From: Candidatus Bathyarchaeum sp. | Lineage (GTDB): Archaea; Thermoproteota; Bathyarchaeia; Bathyarchaeales; Bathyarchaeaceae | Direction of reading: 5' to 3' | DNA: 64,000 nucleotides | Assembly: GCA_020344315.1 (NCBI GenBank) | Contig: CP070820.1 | Coordinates: forward strand, 404,256 to 468,255 | Part shown: in pieces, positions 61,936-64,000 of the stretch | Numbering within the stretch: the stretch's first letter is position 1 | Layout: every line of letters starts with the position of its first letter | Position numbers and translations under genes: made by a program | The notes under the pieces: model-generated | The model's input: only the letters and a program-made list of their open reading frames with translations | Databases searched by the model: none | What the model was told of the DNA's origin: nothing

Positions 61936-62880
61936 TCACAATTTCTGAATTCCAATCTTTGTTCTCAACACTTTAAACCCTTGCTGTTCCATGGCTGTCG
62001 CAACCGCTTCTTGCAACTCTTTTCTAGGGGTCAAAGCCACCATACAGCCTCCGCCGCCACCGCCAGTTAATTTTGCTCCAAACGCCCCCTGCTCCCGAGC
62101 CAAATTCACCAAATGATCTAGTTCTTTACAGGAGACTTCGATCTCTTGTAGTAAGCGATGATTCTCGTTCATTAACTTGCCAACTTTTCTTAGATCAAAC
62201 TCTTCCAAAGCCTTTCTTGCTGTGAACGCCAACTCTTCTGCCTGCTTGAACAACGCATTATATTTCTCTGGAAACTTTTTCTTTCTCTCCCCTACTCCAG
62301 CAACCATCGCCTTAGTATTAGCTACAATTCCCGTGTTGCCTATGACAATTTCAACTGGCTCCCTGATGCTTAGCCTCTCAATTGTGTTTGGACCACCGCT
62401 TAGATTCCTCTTGAACCAGATCAATCCTCCGAAGGTTGCTGCTGTATTGTCAATTCCGGAGGGAGTTCCAGCATAAGCTTTCTCAGCTTCATAGGCGATT
62501 TCATTAATTCTTTCATCGGGCAAATCCATTCGAAATTCATCCGCCATCGCTCTGGCAATTGCAACGCTACTTGCTGCAGAAGCTCCAATTCCGCTAAAAC
62601 CCGGGAGGTTTCCGCCCAACCAGATTCTCATAGTAACTTTTTCCGGGTCAATGTTTAGTGCTTTGAGCATTCTTTCGATTGACTCTTTCTGCTGAATCCG
62701 TTTCTTTTCAGCGTAGCCTTTTGCGCCTTTTCTCGTATCCTCTACAGCGATGCCTTTTCCATTTTTTTTCACTTCTGCGTCTGCTGCCGAATCAATTGCT
62801 GAAACAATTCCGGGTACGCCGTGGACAACGAAGTGTTCATTAAATAGAATGGTTTTTCCGAAGCCTGAACCTCTTCCCAT
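61936..62880 (-). CDS. mvk: Mevalonate kinase
   Basis: It phosphorylates mevalonate to mevalonate 5-phosphate. 314 residues from ATG 62880 (MGRGSGFGKTILFNEHFVVHG); upstream Met/Val codons are less likely. GHMP motifs: the ATP loop GNLPGFSGIGASAASSVAIARA, the Glu/His-rich start and the C-terminal GAKLTGGGGGGCMVAL. Entry enzyme of the clustered pathway. Confidence 0.95.
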   Translation of the reverse strand: MGRGSGFGKTILFNEHFVVHGVPGIVSAIDSAADAEVKKNGKGIAVEDTRKGAKGYAEKKRIQQKESIERMLKALNIDPEKVTMRIWLGGNLPGFSGIGASAASSVAIARAMADEFRMDLPDERINEIAYEAEKAYAGTPSGIDNTAATFGGLIWFKRNLSGGPNTIERLSIREPVEIVIGNTGIVANTKAMVAGVGERKKKFPEKYNALFKQAEELAFTARKALEEFDLRKVGKLMNENHRLLQEIEVSCKELDHLVNLAREQGAFGAKLTGGGGGGCMVALTPRKELQEAVATAMEQQGFKVLRTKIGIQKL

Positions 62881-63022
62881 TGGAACTAACCCAGAAAACA
62901 ATGTAGGAGATTAAATAAAAGCATTTTTTCCTTAACAAAACACTCGTTTTTGACTCTATGAAACGACCAACTAATGAACAAGAAATACCCTTTCAGAAAC
63001 GAAAATTCAAATGATGATTGCA

Positions 63023-63637
63023 TCACTTTTCCAATCTTGGTATTAACATTGGCACTTTTTTCTTATAATCTTCATATTCTTTGCCAAATTCTCTTATCAG
63101 TTCTTTCTCTTCTTTTCTCGATATAAGATAGATAAGTACAACCATTAAAGGAGTAAAAATCAAAGAATACCAAGCAGAAAACAGAAAGGAGATTCCCACA
63201 TGTGCCAATAATGCTCCAAAATACTGTGGATGCCTAACAATGGAATATGCCCCTGTGGTAACAACTCTATCGGTCCTATGCGTTTCTGCTACTTTTACGG
63301 TCACCTCTTTCACTCCCTTAATCGCAAGCCATGCACCCGGTATAAGGGAAATTGCACAAAACGTTAAATGGAGCAAAGGAATCGAGAAATTCACAACTGG
63401 AACCACAACTGACAGATTCTGAAGAAGTTGAATAGTAAATCTAGGTTGAGGTGAAACCCAGATTCCTATCCAAAAGAAGAAGAAACCCCATCCTGAAATG
63501 AGGCCGTAAATCTTACCGATCTTAATTCCCTTTTCCTTTCCGTATCTTTCTTGAAGTTTACGGTGCTCAACTGACAAAAAATGGAGTGGTATAATAGCAA
63601 TTACAACTGATACGCAAATGAAAAACCAAATATACAT
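63023..63637 (-). CDS. Isoprenylcysteine carboxyl methyltransferase-like membrane enzyme
   Basis: A 204-residue ICMT/PEMT-superfamily protein with ~5 membrane helices. The SAM-binding pattern is VTTGAYSIVRHPQYFGALLAHVGISF followed by RKEEKELIREFGKEYEDYKKKVPMLIP. Archaea lack prenylated proteins of the usual type, so the substrate is not clear; lipid or quinone-like methylation is possible. It sits inside the isoprenoid cluster. Confidence 0.8.
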   Translation of the reverse strand: MYIWFFICVSVVIAIIPLHFLSVEHRKLQERYGKEKGIKIGKIYGLISGWGFFFFWIGIWVSPQPRFTIQLLQNLSVVVPVVNFSIPLLHLTFCAISLIPGAWLAIKGVKEVTVKVAETHRTDRVVTTGAYSIVRHPQYFGALLAHVGISFLFSAWYSLIFTPLMVVLIYLISRKEEKELIREFGKEYEDYKKKVPMLIPRLEK

Positions 63638-63757
63638 TTCATAACCATTGAACTTAAACAGCTCATTAATTTAAATCATTTTATGCAGCAGTAGTTAAGC
63701 TAAAAAAATGCTTTTTCAAAACTGGTAAGTGTATTGGCTAGAATTTGTTTCCCTTAA

Positions 63758-64000
63758 TTAACTCTTCATGAATGCCATTGATGCGTAGCCAACTACTCCA
63801 GAATAGTCTCCAGTTATGTCGCCGCTTGTTTTGTAGCATAGTAACTGAGCGTTGTTGGCGCCTAACTCTTTTGTTGCTGTGATGGCGGCGATTGTGGGAC
63901 CGTAACCGCAGGAGGATATGGCTTGGGATTCTATAATTGAATAATATTTTTCCTCATCCATCTTGATGGCGGCTTCTAATGCCATTCTGTCTTTCTTTTC
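63758..64000 (-). CDS. Memo-family protein (5' end outside window)
   Basis: The frame is open to the window edge. The visible C-terminal ~80 residues carry the Memo pattern: MALEAAIKMDEEKYYSIIESQAISSCGYGPTIAAITATKELGANNAQLLCYKTSGDITGDYSGVVGYASMAF, in particular the CGYGP motif and SGD..GDYSGVVGYAS ending. Memo proteins (AmmeMemoRadiSam B type) are metal or redox-associated, of uncertain function. In many archaea they neighbour the mevalonate kinase gene, as here. Confidence 0.85.
   Translation of the reverse strand, partial: EKKDRMALEAAIKMDEEKYYSIIESQAISSCGYGPTIAAITATKELGANNAQLLCYKTSGDITGDYSGVVGYASMAFMKS

Overview
The window is chromosomal archaeal DNA, most likely from the TACK side of the Archaea and plausibly a Bathyarchaeia-like lineage. 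The evidence is the gene content: PolD large subunit DP2, aIF5B, ribosomal proteins L7Ae/S28e/L24e, Elf1, Alba, Sec61-beta, a geranylgeranylglyceryl phosphate synthase, an FtsZ, a TackOD1-type zinc protein and the archaeal form of the mevalonate pathway. Coding is dense, with many 1-10 nt overlaps, many TTG/GTG starts and archaeal TATA boxes upstream of operons. There is no rRNA, CRISPR array, insertion sequence or intein. The lineage is an inference from gene content, not from a tree.

Layout. 1-2 kb: end of nurA coupled to herA (DNA end resection). 2-4.9 kb: a membrane-tethered winged-helix protein, an orphan 161-aa gene and nadE, with dense clusters of TGTGAT/ATCACA boxes between them. 5-9.9 kb: elf1, GGGP synthase, the PolD catalytic subunit and a small winged-helix protein. 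9.9-17.6 kb (minus strand): MazG, a short UDP-glucose-dehydrogenase-like protein, and a complete trpEGDCFBA operon. 17.8-26.9 kb: Sec61-beta, an LSm-like protein, a DUF2070 membrane protein, a ferritin-like protein, porCDAB, alba, a class III aminotransferase, an OB-fold protein and a 40-aa membrane peptide. 27.5-34.1 kb: a large secreted beta-propeller protein, SWIM, Hsp20, a phosphoesterase, an inositol-phosphatase-family enzyme, tRNA-Leu(CAG) and a DUF3795 protein. 34.4-42.9 kb: FtsZ, several lineage-specific genes, myo-inositol-1-phosphate synthase, DUF1638, a glycosyltransferase and a TackOD1 protein. 42.9-49.4 kb: a type IV pilus-like operon (ATPase, two TadC-like platform proteins, a small pilin and a giant LamG-bearing pilin). 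49.6-53 kb: L7Ae, S28e, L24e, adk, aIF5B. 53.4-54.2 kb: three small orphan genes. 54.3-64 kb: a long minus-strand run Memo, ICMT-like, mevalonate kinase, anhydromevalonate-phosphate decarboxylase, phosphomevalonate dehydratase (two subunits), isopentenyl phosphate kinase, type 2 IPP isomerase, polyprenyl synthase, gltX.

How the genes work together. The last block encodes an apparently complete route from mevalonate to C15/C20 prenyl diphosphates through trans-anhydromevalonate 5-phosphate. The GGGP synthase at 5.3 kb can use that product for the first step of archaeal ether lipid synthesis. The inositol-1-phosphate synthase and the inositol-phosphatase-family enzyme could supply an inositol head group or compatible solute. 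PorCDAB supplies or consumes acetyl-CoA with ferredoxin, consistent with an anaerobe.

The features that look least described are the TGTGAT box system around the tethered winged-helix gene, including an 11-bp perfect inverted repeat over its start codon, and the pilus operon ending in a roughly 950-residue pilin with a LamG-like adhesin region. Several small lineage-specific proteins also lack any recognisable family.
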